From Mesorhizobium sp. WSM4313 (lineage in GTDB: Bacteria > Pseudomonadota > Alphaproteobacteria > Rhizobiales > Rhizobiaceae), in assembly GCF_002294725.1 (NCBI RefSeq), contig NZ_NSFT01000001.1, forward strand, positions 62,001-126,000: a stretch of 64,000 bases of DNA, given 5' to 3'. The position numbers and the translations under genes were made by a program. The notes beneath the pieces were generated by a model. That model was not told the DNA's origin. It ran no database searches and was given only the letters and a program-made list of their open reading frames with translations. Shown piece by piece: positions 14,797 through 23,020 of this stretch. Position 1 is the stretch's first letter. Every line of letters begins with the position of its first letter.

Positions 14797-14968
14797 CGGC
14801 GCCTCCCTGCCGAGAGAGCCGAATTGCCTCGCAAGCCTGGCTAGCACTGATGCCGAAGCGGGTTTTCAGGTCGGGCACGATGGCGCGGTCGCGCGGGTCG
14901 TTGCGGTGCTTGCGCAGCCATTCGGCCGCAAGCGTCACCGCCTCATCGGGATCGAGGTCGGTCTGCAT
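14786..14968 (-). CDS. Small helix-turn-helix-like phage protein
   Basis: A 60-residue protein starting at 14968 (TGATG overlap with the AlpA-like gene). The segment IVPDLKTRFGISASQACEAIRLS has the shape of a helix-turn-helix in which a Phe-Gly-Ile turn precedes the recognition helix; this small protein type is frequent in rhizobial prophages. Function unknown, presumably regulatory. Confidence 0.55.
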   Translation of the reverse strand: MQTDLDPDEAVTLAAEWLRKHRNDPRDRAIVPDLKTRFGISASQACEAIRLSRQGGADVR

Positions 14969-15171
14969 CAGGCGGCCTCCTCGCGATGGCCGGCGAGGGG
15001 ACGAGCGGCTAGCCATTCGTCGATCTCGATCTCGGTCCAGAAGCGGGAGTTTTCGCCAAGCATCCGACCCGGGGGAAAGCCGTTCTTCTCGACGAGTCGC
15101 CGCAGTTGCGGCCAGTTGCGAACGATGCCGCGCTCGGCGAGATCGGCAAAGCGTAGAAGTCGTGCAGTCAT
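14968..15171 (-). CDS. AlpA/excisionase-like DNA-binding protein
   Basis: A 67-residue winged-helix protein: LLRFADLAERGIVRNWPQLRRLVEKNGFPPG then FWTEIEIDEWLAARP. The L-x-D-L...G...S/N-x-x-x-L-x-R-L-x-x-x-G-x-F-P-x-G pattern with the final EIDEWLAARP is that of AlpA-family regulators and excisionases. Its place close to the integrase suggests a directionality factor or a regulator of int. Start at 15171 is the ATG of MTARLLRF; an earlier ATG at 15207 is possible. Confidence 0.7.
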   Translation of the reverse strand: MTARLLRFADLAERGIVRNWPQLRRLVEKNGFPPGRMLGENSRFWTEIEIDEWLAARPLAGHREEAA

Positions 15172-15250
15172 TGGGTGCCTCGCTGTGTTTAGTTGCGAGA
15201 CGACCAATTACAGCGCCTTTAGTCGGGCAGGGTGCTGTATGTTTCTAGGT

Positions 15251-15829
15251 TTATTTTAGCACGGCTTGGCCGGGCACATCGCGCGCTGCTGCGTGTCCGT
15301 ACTTACGCCAGATTTCAGCCACCGCCTTGTAGCCGATCGCCTGGTTTTCGGCCGCCATCGCATCAGCCACCACCAGACAGGCGCAGATGTTTTTCCCGTC
15401 TCGGCTTGTAGCGGCGAGCTCGAATTTCTCCATCACCATAATGATGGTGCAAAGCACTGCCATGTCGCGCAGGAAATAATCAGCCTTCTGCTTGCCGCGA
15501 ATTTTTGGGATGCGGCCGCTGATGATTTCCATGCTGTAGGCGGCGAGATACGTGGGCATCACTTCGCCGCGGTTCTGATACTCGAGCATGAGGCTCCGCA
15601 AGGCTTCATCAGCCACACCCCAACCAGCCCTTGCCAGGTCGACGATGTGCATCAGGTTCTCCACACGCCACTGACAAAACTGTTTGACCAACTCGACGAC
15701 AAAGCGCCTGTTGCCGGCCTTCCTCAGCCAATTGACCCTGATGCCAAAGGCGACGTCGATCTCTTCGATTTGGTAGCGATGTATGACGCTGCGCGCGAAC
15801 GCCAGCGCATCGACGGGCTCACCGATCAT
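15251..15829 (-). CDS. Hypothetical protein coupled to the integrase
   Basis: A 192-residue protein whose ATG overlaps the integrase stop codon (15826-15829). It is helical, with aromatic stretches (VKQFCQWRVENLMHIVDLA and YLAAYSMEIISGRIP). No domain is recognised. Being cotranscribed with int, it may take part in element maintenance or be an accessory gene. Confidence 0.5.
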   Translation of the reverse strand: MIGEPVDALAFARSVIHRYQIEEIDVAFGIRVNWLRKAGNRRFVVELVKQFCQWRVENLMHIVDLARAGWGVADEALRSLMLEYQNRGEVMPTYLAAYSMEIISGRIPKIRGKQKADYFLRDMAVLCTIIMVMEKFELAATSRDGKNICACLVVADAMAAENQAIGYKAVAEIWRKYGHAAARDVPGQAVLK

Positions 15830-17013
15830 TTTCTCGCCCTCCGCTTCATCGGCAGGACGTTCTTGGCCGGCGGGTGGAGGATCGTTTTCAAGAGCCCAGC
15901 GAGCCGGGTGAGGGCGCTTGCCTTCTCATCGGTATACTTGTGGCGGTTATAGACCCCTTCCACGCCATCGATGACGTGTCCCATGACGCGCTCGGCCGTG
16001 TCGCTGTCCACGCCGGCCCTCGCCATCAGGGACCGCGCCGTTCGCCTCAAATCGTGCACCGTCCAATGCGGGATCGGCACATGTTGATCAAAATCAGTCT
16101 TGGCCTTCGAAACGCCGCTGAAAAAGCTGCCCTTGGTGCGGCCGGCGAACACGTAAGGGTTTTCGCCGACGCGCTTGCGGGCGCGGATGATGTCGAGCGC
16201 CAGGCCTGGAAGCTTTAGCTCGCCTCCAGTGCCTTTCTCCCGGTCGGCGCCGGGAACGTGCCAAATGCCGTCCACCGAAACGTCATCCCACTGCATGGTG
16301 AGGATCTTTTCCCGACGCTGCGCAGTGGTCAGAGCAATCTTGAGGATGTCGCCAAAGGTTCCAGCCTGGCCGGCATGCTTCCAGATTGCCCGAATCTCGT
16401 CGTCGGTCAGAACGCGCTCGCGCTTAACGGGCGTAGATCGACGCATGCCGCGCACGATAGGGGACAGGTAGGACTCATTGCGGGCTGCATACCAGTTGCA
16501 GATACCCCGCACGATCGCCAACACCATATCGGCCTGCCTGCCGCCGTTGCCGTCCTCGATCTCGTCTAGCAGCTTGGCGACGTCGCCGCGGCGAATACCG
16601 GTGAACTCTCGATCTTCCCAGGTCGGGAAAATGTAGACATCGAGGCAGCGCTGTATCTCCCGCTCCGAGCGCAGGCCCTTCGCAGCGACGTGGCGCTTCA
16701 TGTAGTTCTCGGCAACGGTCCGGAAGGTGTCTACAGCGGCCTTCGGCTCGATCGCCGGCAGTCCAGCCCGGATGCGCTTGATCGCCTCCCTAGCATCGTC
16801 CCTGGCCTTATCAATGCCCATCATGTCGGCGGCGCCGATGGTCGCCCATACCTGCTTGCCATTCGGGTCTCTGGAAACGGCAACGAACGACTTGGCGCCG
16901 GATGGCATCACGCGGACGTAATGGCCGCGCAATTCAGGGTCGGGGAAAGTGTAGCGAGCGGCCCTTGCTTTGAGGTCCGCCACGCCTGCATCCGAGAGGG
17001 TTTTTCTGCGCAT
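15826..17013 (-). CDS. Tyrosine-family phage integrase
   Basis: A 395-residue recombinase. The N-terminal about 85 residues form the DUF4102-type arm-binding domain (GHYVRVMPSGAKSFVAV), followed by a core-binding SAM-like domain (TVAENYMKRHV) and the catalytic domain with Arg in TTAQRREKIL, His-x-x-Arg in HDLRRTARSL, His in GHVIDG and the nucleophile Tyr in GVYNRHKY. It should catalyse integration at the tRNA-Lys gene whose 3' half lies 150 bases upstream of its start. Paired 8-bp repeats between the gene and that fragment are likely arm sites. Intact by eye. Confidence 0.95.
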   Translation of the reverse strand: MRRKTLSDAGVADLKARAARYTFPDPELRGHYVRVMPSGAKSFVAVSRDPNGKQVWATIGAADMMGIDKARDDAREAIKRIRAGLPAIEPKAAVDTFRTVAENYMKRHVAAKGLRSEREIQRCLDVYIFPTWEDREFTGIRRGDVAKLLDEIEDGNGGRQADMVLAIVRGICNWYAARNESYLSPIVRGMRRSTPVKRERVLTDDEIRAIWKHAGQAGTFGDILKIALTTAQRREKILTMQWDDVSVDGIWHVPGADREKGTGGELKLPGLALDIIRARKRVGENPYVFAGRTKGSFFSGVSKAKTDFDQHVPIPHWTVHDLRRTARSLMARAGVDSDTAERVMGHVIDGVEGVYNRHKYTDEKASALTRLAGLLKTILHPPAKNVLPMKRRARK

Positions 17014-17025
17014 CGAATTGGCTCC

Positions 17026-17091
17026 GGGCTAACCATGGGCTAACAACTCGGCCCAGTGACATCGGCTAACACCAGGCTAACATGCGCTAAT
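17026..17091. promoter_or_regulatory. Putative integrase arm-type sites
   Basis: Four copies of a (G/C/A)GGCTAAC octamer at 17026, 17037, 17063 and 17074, and a weaker one at 17084 (GCGCTAAT), all in the same orientation. Copies come in pairs spaced 11 bases apart, one helical turn, as in phage attachment-site arms. They lie between int and the tRNA-derived core. Confidence 0.6.
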
Positions 17092-17160
17092 TTCTATGGT
17101 AGAACAGTCGCTTGAGGCAAGCGCATTTTAGCGCTTGTTCGCGGTTGTCACCGCAAAACC

Positions 17161-17210
17161 GCTGACTCTTAATCAGCGGGTCCACAGTTCGATCCTGTGC
17201 ACACCCACCA
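17161..17210 (+). repeat. 3' half of tRNA-Lys(CTT): element attachment site
   Basis: The sequence has a complete anticodon arm (GCTGA-CTCTTAA-TCAGC, anticodon CTT), variable loop, T arm (CACAG-TTCGATC-CTGTG), the 3' acceptor strand CACACCC, discriminator A and CCA, followed by six T. No matching 5' acceptor strand (GGGTGTG) or D arm lies upstream, so this is not a functional tRNA. It is the duplicated tRNA end left at one border by an integrase that targets the 3' part of tRNA-Lys; the intact tRNA should lie beyond the left edge of the window. Confidence 0.85.
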
Positions 17211-17386
17211 TTTTTTCCGATGGTATTTCTCCTTTTTAGCCCGCCTTCGCGGCGGATTGAGCTGTTAAAGCTCAAGACCTGCAACGATCGCCCGTCAGAC
17301 AGCTCTCATGACGATTGATGCCCAACCGGCGATCGCAGGATCAAGCCGCAAGTGCCAATGCCGCACTAGCGCACGGAAAATGTCCG

Positions 17387-17719
17387 CTACGCCTGGAAGA
17401 ATTCCTCGATGTCATCCAGAACGGTGATGGTCGCAACGATGTCCAATGGGTTGTCCCAGTCGACATGAAGAAGGAATTCAACGCCTCCTGCTTCCCCGCC
17501 GGCCACGCCGTGGGGGCCAACATTGGTCACATAAATATTAGCTGAGCCAAGATTTGGGCGCCCAAGCGTCTTCGGTCCGCCACCAAAGCCACCGAAGGCA
17601 GGTATAAATTCCGCTGCTGTTATGATCACCACCGAGTCTAGGTTGATCGGGTTCCAATTGAAGTTCTGACGAATTGTACCTTTCATTCCCCGGTAGAGTA
17701 CTCTAATTGAACGAGCCAT
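17387..17719 (-). CDS. Hypothetical protein, Gly/Phe-rich
   Basis: A 110-residue protein with an excellent AGGAGGA site upstream of the ATG at 17719 (a longer frame to 17812 lacks one). It begins MARSIRVLYRGMKGTI and has a Gly/Phe patch (FIPAFGGFGGGPKTLG), then a beta-rich C-terminal half. No family is recognised. It lies alone between the attachment site and cobT, and the 176 bases between it and the tRNA fragment contain only a short UUCG-type hairpin. Confidence 0.5.
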   Translation of the reverse strand: MARSIRVLYRGMKGTIRQNFNWNPINLDSVVIITAAEFIPAFGGFGGGPKTLGRPNLGSANIYVTNVGPHGVAGGEAGGVEFLLHVDWDNPLDIVATITVLDDIEEFFQA

Positions 17720-17948
17720 GCCTTCCTCCTTTTCTGAAGAAACCTCAAATCTGGGGTAATAACGAGGTATGATTTGGCATGGCGTCAGAGTTTGATCTGT
17801 GAGGATGATCACAAATCATTTGCAATTGTTGGTAAGAGGATCTTTAAATGATCCGGCGTCGGATCAGTGCAGCCGTCAAATCCGCTAAATTTAGATAATA
17901 TTAAGCCGATTTGCAGAAACGGAAATTGCGCAAGGGCGACCAATCCCC

Positions 17949-18959
17949 TCACTTTTCAGAAACGCCGGCCTCGGCAAAGCTCGCCATCTTCGCGTGGCAT
18001 TCCAGTGCCGAACGCACGATGTTGACGGCAAGGCAGGCGCCGGAGCCTTCGCCGAGCCGCATGCCGAGATCGAGCAGCGGCGGCAGGCCGAGCGCCTCGA
18101 GCAGGCGGCGGTGGCCGGCTTCGGCCGAGACATGGGCGGCGATGGTGTGGGCGAGGCCGGTCGGATGCAGCCTCGCCAAAGGTGCTGCGGCTGCGGTGCA
18201 GACGAAGCCGTCAAGCAGCACCGGCACGTTGTTTTTGCGCGCGGCGAGTGTGGCGCCGAGGATTGCTGCCAGCTCGCGCCCGCCAAGGGCGGCAGCGATC
18301 TTCAGGGGATCGGAGAGCGCATCGGCATGGCGCTTGAGGCCGGCCTCGATGGCCACGACCTTGCGCAGCAGCCCGGCATCGTCGACGCCGGTGCCGCGGC
18401 CGGTCCATTTTTCCGCGCCGCCGCCGAAAAGCGCCGTCGAGATCGCCGCCGCCGGCGTGGTGTTGCCGATGCCCATCTCGCCGAAGCAGACGAGGTCGAG
18501 ATCCTTGGTCACCGTGTCGTAGCCTGCCGAGACGGCGGCGAGGAACGCCTTTTCGTCCATCGCCGGCACTATCGTGAAATCACCGGTCGGATGGTCGAGA
18601 TCGAGCGGGATGACGTCGAGCTTGGCACCGGCAATGCGGGCAAGCTGGTTGATGGCCGCGCCGCCGCCGGCGAAATTCGCCACCATCTGTACCGTGACTT
18701 CCGAAGGATAGGCCGACACGCCCTGCGCGGTGACGCCGTGATTGCCGGCGAAGACGACAACCTTCACATGGTCGAGCTTCGGCATGTCGCGCGCCTGCCA
18801 GCGGCCGAGCCAGGCGGCGATCGCTTCCAGCCGGCCGAGACTGCCCTGCGGCTTGGTCAGCGTGTCCTGGCGCCTCGCGACGGCGCTGGCGGCCGCATCG
18901 CTGCCGGACGGGAGGTCGAGGCAGGCGGCGCGAAGGTCTTCGAGGGATTTGAAGCTCAT
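17949..18959 (-). CDS. cobT: Nicotinate-nucleotide--dimethylbenzimidazole phosphoribosyltransferase
   Basis: A 336-residue cytosolic enzyme that transfers phosphoribose from nicotinate mononucleotide to 5,6-dimethylbenzimidazole, making alpha-ribazole phosphate for the lower ligand of cobalamin. Family features include TLTKPQGSLGRLE near the N-terminus, VFAGNHGVTAQGVSAYP, GEMGIGNTTPAAAI and the catalytic Glu in MRLGEGSGAC near the C-terminus. It is the last gene of the minus-strand cob cluster, 24 bases after cobS. In Pseudomonas denitrificans nomenclature this is CobU. Confidence 0.97.
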   Translation of the reverse strand: MSFKSLEDLRAACLDLPSGSDAAASAVARRQDTLTKPQGSLGRLEAIAAWLGRWQARDMPKLDHVKVVVFAGNHGVTAQGVSAYPSEVTVQMVANFAGGGAAINQLARIAGAKLDVIPLDLDHPTGDFTIVPAMDEKAFLAAVSAGYDTVTKDLDLVCFGEMGIGNTTPAAAISTALFGGGAEKWTGRGTGVDDAGLLRKVVAIEAGLKRHADALSDPLKIAAALGGRELAAILGATLAARKNNVPVLLDGFVCTAAAAPLARLHPTGLAHTIAAHVSAEAGHRRLLEALGLPPLLDLGMRLGEGSGACLAVNIVRSALECHAKMASFAEAGVSEK

Positions 18960-18983
18960 GGGGGCAAGGTCTCCGAAAGTGAA

Positions 18984-19751
18984 TCAGGAAAGGCAGATGG
19001 AAGCGACGAGCAGCACGGCGATCTCGCCGAGCTGCTGCAGCGCGCCGATCGTGTCGCCGGTCTGCCCGCCGATCTGGCTGAGGCAAAGCGCGCGGAACGC
19101 CATGAAGACCAGGCCGAGCAGGATCAGCGCCGCGATCGTGCCGCCAAGGCCGAGCGCCAGCAGCGCCACGGCACCAAGCGCAGCACCTATGACGGCGGTC
19201 TCGGTGGTGACGGTGCCTGCACCCGCCGACAGACCGTCGCTGCGGGCCGGCGGCAGAAGATGCATAAAGGCGCCGAACAGGCCGCGCGAGCCGGCATGCG
19301 CGGCAAGCAGCGCCAGGAATACGTGGCCTGGACCGGCGAGTTCGGAAAGAGCGCTCCAGCGGATGAGCAGTGACAGCCCAAGCGCGGCCGCGCCATAGGC
19401 GCCGATGCGGCTGTCGCGCATGATCTCCAGTTTCCTGTCGCGCGTCCTGCCGCCCCAAAAGCCGTCGGCGATATCGGAAAGCCCGTCCTCGTGCAGGCAG
19501 CCGGTGACGAGCATCGTCGCGGCGAGGGTGAGCGCCGCAGCTGGGCCGCTGGCAAGACCCAAACTGTAGGCGATGGCGTAGACGAGCGCGCCGATGATCG
19601 CCACCGCGAGACCGGCGAAGGGCGCCGCCCAGATCGCATCCGCGAGGCTGCGGCCGCCGAAATCGCTTGAGGGCAATCTCAATCTGGTGAAGAAGACGAG
19701 GCTGAGGCCGATATGGTCAAGCACTTGCCGGGGCGCGGAAGGGCCGCTCAT
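18984..19751 (-). CDS. cobS: Adenosylcobinamide-GDP ribazoletransferase (cobalamin synthase)
   Basis: A 255-residue integral membrane enzyme that joins adenosylcobinamide-GDP with alpha-ribazole (phosphate), the last assembly step. It has several hydrophobic segments and the family motif TGCLHEDGLSDIADGFWGG with its acidic metal-binding residues, followed by KLEIMRDSRIGAYGAAAL. The ATG overlaps the cobB stop by ATGA. Named CobV in P. denitrificans; not to be confused with the cobaltochelatase CobS. Confidence 0.96.
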   Translation of the reverse strand: MSGPSAPRQVLDHIGLSLVFFTRLRLPSSDFGGRSLADAIWAAPFAGLAVAIIGALVYAIAYSLGLASGPAAALTLAATMLVTGCLHEDGLSDIADGFWGGRTRDRKLEIMRDSRIGAYGAAALGLSLLIRWSALSELAGPGHVFLALLAAHAGSRGLFGAFMHLLPPARSDGLSAGAGTVTTETAVIGAALGAVALLALGLGGTIAALILLGLVFMAFRALCLSQIGGQTGDTIGALQQLGEIAVLLVASICLS

Positions 19752-21064
19752 GCGCCCCTCGCAATGGCATGGAAGAAGGTGCCGCTGACATGGCCGCGCC
19801 GGTAGCCGGAGGCGCCGAGCGGATTGCCCTGGCCGTCGGCGAGATCGGCCAAGGGCTCGTCATTGCCGGTGCCCGTCATCTGTGCGTAGTGGAATTCGTG
19901 ACCGCGGATCAGCGTGCCCTCCGGTCCCAACGGACAGGCGGCGCGCAGCCGCGCCTCGCGATAGCCGAGATTCATCTTGCGTTTGGCGAAGCTGGTCGAA
20001 TGGCCAAGCAGGCCAAGCATCTTGTGGCTCTCGCCCTCCGCGTCTTCCAGCACTTCGCCCAGCACCATGAAGCCGCCGCACTCGCCGTGAACCGGCTTTG
20101 CCGCCGCAAAGCGCGCCATTCCTGCCTGGAAGTTGGTCGCGGCTGCGAGCTTGCCGGCATGCAGCTCGGGATAGCCGCCGGGCAGCCAGCAGACATCGCA
20201 GTCGGGCGAGGGCGCCTCGTCGGCAAGCGGCGAGAAAGACACGATCTCGGCGCCTGCCTTGCGCCAATGCGAGGCGACATGCGGATAGAGGAAGGTGAAG
20301 GCGGCGTCCTCGGCGAGCGCGATGCGCTGCCCGGGCGGCCGCAAGGCATCGCCAAAATCGCCGGTCGCCGGTTCCAGCGGGGTGGCCAGCGCCAGGATGG
20401 CGTCGATGTCGAGCGACTTCTCGACCATGTCGGCCAGCCGGTCGAGATGCGCCATCAGGTTCTCGTATTCGCCGGCCTGGACGAGGCCGAGATGCCGCTC
20501 CGGCAGGTTGAGCGTCGGATCGCGCAGGATGGCGCCGACCACGGGCAGGCCGATCGCCTCGATGGCGTCGCCGGACAGGCGGCGATGGCGTTCGCTGCCG
20601 AGCCGGTTGAGAATGACACCGGCCATGCGCACGTCCGGATCGTAGGTGGCAAACCCCTTGGCCACTGCCGCCGCCGTGGTCGACTGCCCGGAAACGTCGA
20701 GCACCAGAAGTACAGGCAGGCCGTAGAGGCGGGCGAGATCGGCAGCCGAGCCGGAGCGGCCTTGCGGCGCGGGGATGCCGTCGAACAGGCCCATCGCGCT
20801 TTCAAGGATAATGTATTCGGCGTCGTCCGCGGCTTCGGCCGCTAGCGCATTGAGGAGAGAAGGCGACATCGCCCAGCTGTCGAGGTTGACGCCTGACAGG
20901 CCGGTCGCGGCGGCGTGGAAGCCCGGGTCGATATAGTCTGGTCCGGACTTCGCGCCGCGCACTTTCAGCCCGCGCCGCGCAAGCGCACGCAACAGGCCGA
21001 TGGTGACGCTGGTCTTGCCCGAGCCGGAGCGCGGCGCGCCGACGATGATTGCGCGCGCCGTCAT
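19748..21064 (-). CDS. cobB: Cobyrinate a,c-diamide synthase
   Basis: A 438-residue amidotransferase that amidates the a and c side chains of hydrogenobyrinate (aerobic route) using glutamine and ATP. The N-terminal P-loop domain starts APRSGSGKTSVTIGLLRAL and contains KSGPDYIDPGFH; the C-terminal class I glutaminase domain has its nucleophile Cys in HGECGGFMVLGE and the partner His near GHEFHYAQM. Both ends overlap neighbours by ATGA (cobA before, cobS after). Confidence 0.96.
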   Translation of the reverse strand: MTARAIIVGAPRSGSGKTSVTIGLLRALARRGLKVRGAKSGPDYIDPGFHAAATGLSGVNLDSWAMSPSLLNALAAEAADDAEYIILESAMGLFDGIPAPQGRSGSAADLARLYGLPVLLVLDVSGQSTTAAAVAKGFATYDPDVRMAGVILNRLGSERHRRLSGDAIEAIGLPVVGAILRDPTLNLPERHLGLVQAGEYENLMAHLDRLADMVEKSLDIDAILALATPLEPATGDFGDALRPPGQRIALAEDAAFTFLYPHVASHWRKAGAEIVSFSPLADEAPSPDCDVCWLPGGYPELHAGKLAAATNFQAGMARFAAAKPVHGECGGFMVLGEVLEDAEGESHKMLGLLGHSTSFAKRKMNLGYREARLRAACPLGPEGTLIRGHEFHYAQMTGTGNDEPLADLADGQGNPLGASGYRRGHVSGTFFHAIARGA

Positions 21065-21876
21065 GCGCCGCCCGTCAGTGCCGCGCGCATGGCGACGATG
21101 CCGCCGACAACGATCAGCGCCGGCGAAGCGAGCCCGGCGGCCGCGGCCTCGTCAGCGATGTTGGCGAGCGTGGCGACGACGATGCGCTCCTGCGGCGTGG
21201 TTGCCGCCACGATCACGGCGGCCGGGGTCGATGGCGCGAGGCCGCCCTCGAGCAGCTTTGCCGCGATCACCGGCAAATTGGCCATGCCCATATAGACGAC
21301 GACCGGCTGTCCGGTGCGGGCGATCGCGGTCCAGTCGATGTCGTCATCGGTGCCGGCGGCGTGGCCGGTGGCGAGAATGACCGCCTTGTTGATGCCGCGC
21401 ATGGTGGTGGGAATGCCGGTGGCAGCCAGCGCGCTGAGGCCGGAGGTCAGGCCGGAGAGCACCCGGAACGGAATTTCTTCGCCGGCGAGCGCCAGAGCTT
21501 CTTCGCCGCCGCGGCCGAAAATATAGGGGTCGCCGCCCTTCAGGCGCACGACTCGGCGGCCTTCGCGCGCCAGCCGCACAAGAAGCGCGTTGATGTCGTC
21601 CTGCTTCATCGAGGGCTGGCCGCCGCGTTTTCCGGCGTAGAAGAGCTCGGCGCCTTGAGCGACCGCCACGACGTCGGGCGAGACCAGCGCGTCATAGACC
21701 AGCGCATCGCATTGCCCAAGTGCCGCCAGCACCTCCAGCGTCAGGCAGCCGGGGTCGCCGGGGCCGGCGCCTGCCAGCCAGACATGGCCTGGCTCAAGCT
21801 CGCGCGGCTTGAAGTTCAGCCGCGCCAGCGCCTGCTCCACATTAGCCCGTCCGTTCGTATTGGCGCTGCCGTTCAC
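21061..21876 (-). CDS. cobA: Uroporphyrinogen-III C-methyltransferase
   Basis: A 271-residue SAM-dependent methyltransferase that methylates uroporphyrinogen III at C2 and C7 to give precorrin-2, the entry to corrin synthesis. Motifs: [49 protein letters not shown] and [14 protein letters not shown] start at 21876 is chosen because it overlaps the cobM TGA (GTGA); this gives the normal length. It lacks the uroporphyrinogen synthase or oxidase domains found in CysG fusions. Confidence 0.96.
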   Translation of the reverse strand: MNGSANTNGRANVEQALARLNFKPRELEPGHVWLAGAGPGDPGCLTLEVLAALGQCDALVYDALVSPDVVAVAQGAELFYAGKRGGQPSMKQDDINALLVRLAREGRRVVRLKGGDPYIFGRGGEEALALAGEEIPFRVLSGLTSGLSALAATGIPTTMRGINKAVILATGHAAGTDDDIDWTAIARTGQPVVVYMGMANLPVIAAKLLEGGLAPSTPAAVIVAATTPQERIVVATLANIADEAAAAGLASPALIVVGGIVAMRAALTGGA

Positions 21877-22637
21877 AATCCGTCCCGTCCGCGAAAACGC
21901 CGCTGGTAGTGGGCGTCGTACAGTGAGCTTTCGCCGAAATCCTGCGCGGCGAGAGCGCTGCCGACGAAGATGATCGCGGTGCGTTCCATCGGGCTCTCCG
22001 CCAGTTGCGCTTCGATGGTGCCCAGCGTGCCGGTCAGGATGCGCTCGTCTGGCCAGGAGGCGCGGAAGACGACCGCGACCGGACATTCGGCGCCGTAAAG
22101 CGGGGTCAGATCCGCCACGATGCGGTCGATGGCATGGATGGCGAGATGAATGGCAAGCGTGGCGCCGGTGCGGCCGAAGCCGGCCAGCGTCTCGCCCGGC
22201 GGCATTTTCGAGGCGCGGCCGGAGACGCGGGTCAGCACCAGGCTTTGCGCGAGCTCGGGAATGGTGAGCTCGCGGCGAAGTGCTGCCGCCGCTGCCGCGA
22301 AAGAGGGCACGCCTGGGGTCAGCGAGTAGGGGATGCCGTGCTTTTCCAGGCGCCTGATCTGTTCGGCCACCGCGCTCCACACCGAAAGATCGCCGGAATG
22401 CAGGCGCGAGACGTCGTGGCCGACCTTGTGCGCGGCGACATATTCGGCCTCGATCTCCTCAAGCGACATCGGCGCAGTGTCGATCAATTTGGTGCCTGGC
22501 GCGCAATGCTCTAGCAGCTCCGGCGCGACGATCGAGCCGGCATAGAGGCAGACCGGGCAACTGGCCAGGAGCCGGGCGCCGCGCAAGGTGATGAGATCGG
22601 CGGCGCCCGGGCCGGCGCCGATGAAATGGACGGTCAT
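21873..22637 (-). CDS. cobM: Precorrin-4 C11-methyltransferase
   Basis: A 254-residue member of the tetrapyrrole methylase family that adds the C11 methyl group to precorrin-4. Seen: [20 protein letters not shown] at the N-terminus, [33 protein letters not shown] and [14 protein letters not shown]. The ATG at 22637 overlaps the cobE stop codon (ATGA), and the TGA overlaps the cobA GTG. Cytosolic; part of the tightly coupled run cobL-cobE-cobM-cobA-cobB-cobS. Confidence 0.96.
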   Translation of the reverse strand: MTVHFIGAGPGAADLITLRGARLLASCPVCLYAGSIVAPELLEHCAPGTKLIDTAPMSLEEIEAEYVAAHKVGHDVSRLHSGDLSVWSAVAEQIRRLEKHGIPYSLTPGVPSFAAAAAALRRELTIPELAQSLVLTRVSGRASKMPPGETLAGFGRTGATLAIHLAIHAIDRIVADLTPLYGAECPVAVVFRASWPDERILTGTLGTIEAQLAESPMERTAIIFVGSALAAQDFGESSLYDAHYQRRFRGRDGL

Positions 22638-23020
22638 GCGGCGCCTCCGCCAAGAGCGATGGCGCAAGTCACCGGACCGAGCACGATGCGCGGTCCAAGC
22701 AGTCTCGCACCTTTTCCGGCCGCGGCCAGAGCCGAGGCTTCCGAGACAGAAGGCGTGCCGGCCTGGGCCTGCGACGCTTCGGAGCGACTGACCGTGCCGG
22801 ACGAGACGGATCGCAGCGCGGCGTCGGAGATGACGAGCACGGGGAGGTCGAGGTCTCGGCCGGCAAGGAAGATCGCCGGCTCGTCGCGCTTGATTTCGCC
22901 TGTCGCCAGCGCGGAAAGCGCCGTCATCGCCAACCCGTGCGCTTCGAGCGCGGTCTCGACCGCGGCGCGAACGTCGCCCGCCGTCACGCCTTTGCGGCTG
23001 CCGATGCCCGCGACCATCAT
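22634..23020 (-). CDS. cobE: Cobalamin biosynthesis protein CobE (CbiG C-terminal-like)
   Basis: A 128-residue protein with the CobE/CbiG-C fold: [10 protein letters not shown] at the N-terminus, then [40 protein letters not shown] and a C-terminal Gly-rich end. In the aerobic pathway it accompanies CobL and CobM; its exact role is not settled, though CbiG relatives open the ring lactone in the anaerobic route. Start at 23020 overlaps the cobL TGA. Length is typical for CobE. Confidence 0.9.
   Translation of the reverse strand: MMVAGIGSRKGVTAGDVRAAVETALEAHGLAMTALSALATGEIKRDEPAIFLAGRDLDLPVLVISDAALRSVSSGTVSRSEASQAQAGTPSVSEASALAAAGKGARLLGPRIVLGPVTCAIALGGGAA

Noticed and set aside
17101..17210. 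Functional tRNA-Lys gene
   Set aside because: No 5' acceptor strand or D arm exists upstream; only the 3' half is present.
17087..17284. Minus-strand 65-codon frame over the tRNA-Lys fragment
   Set aside because: Its peptide is a translation of tRNA sequence, a common artefact at tRNA genes.
21061..22380. Extended cobA start at 22380
   Set aside because: The extra 168 codons are out-of-frame reading of cobM; a GTG overlapping the cobM stop gives the normal CobA length.
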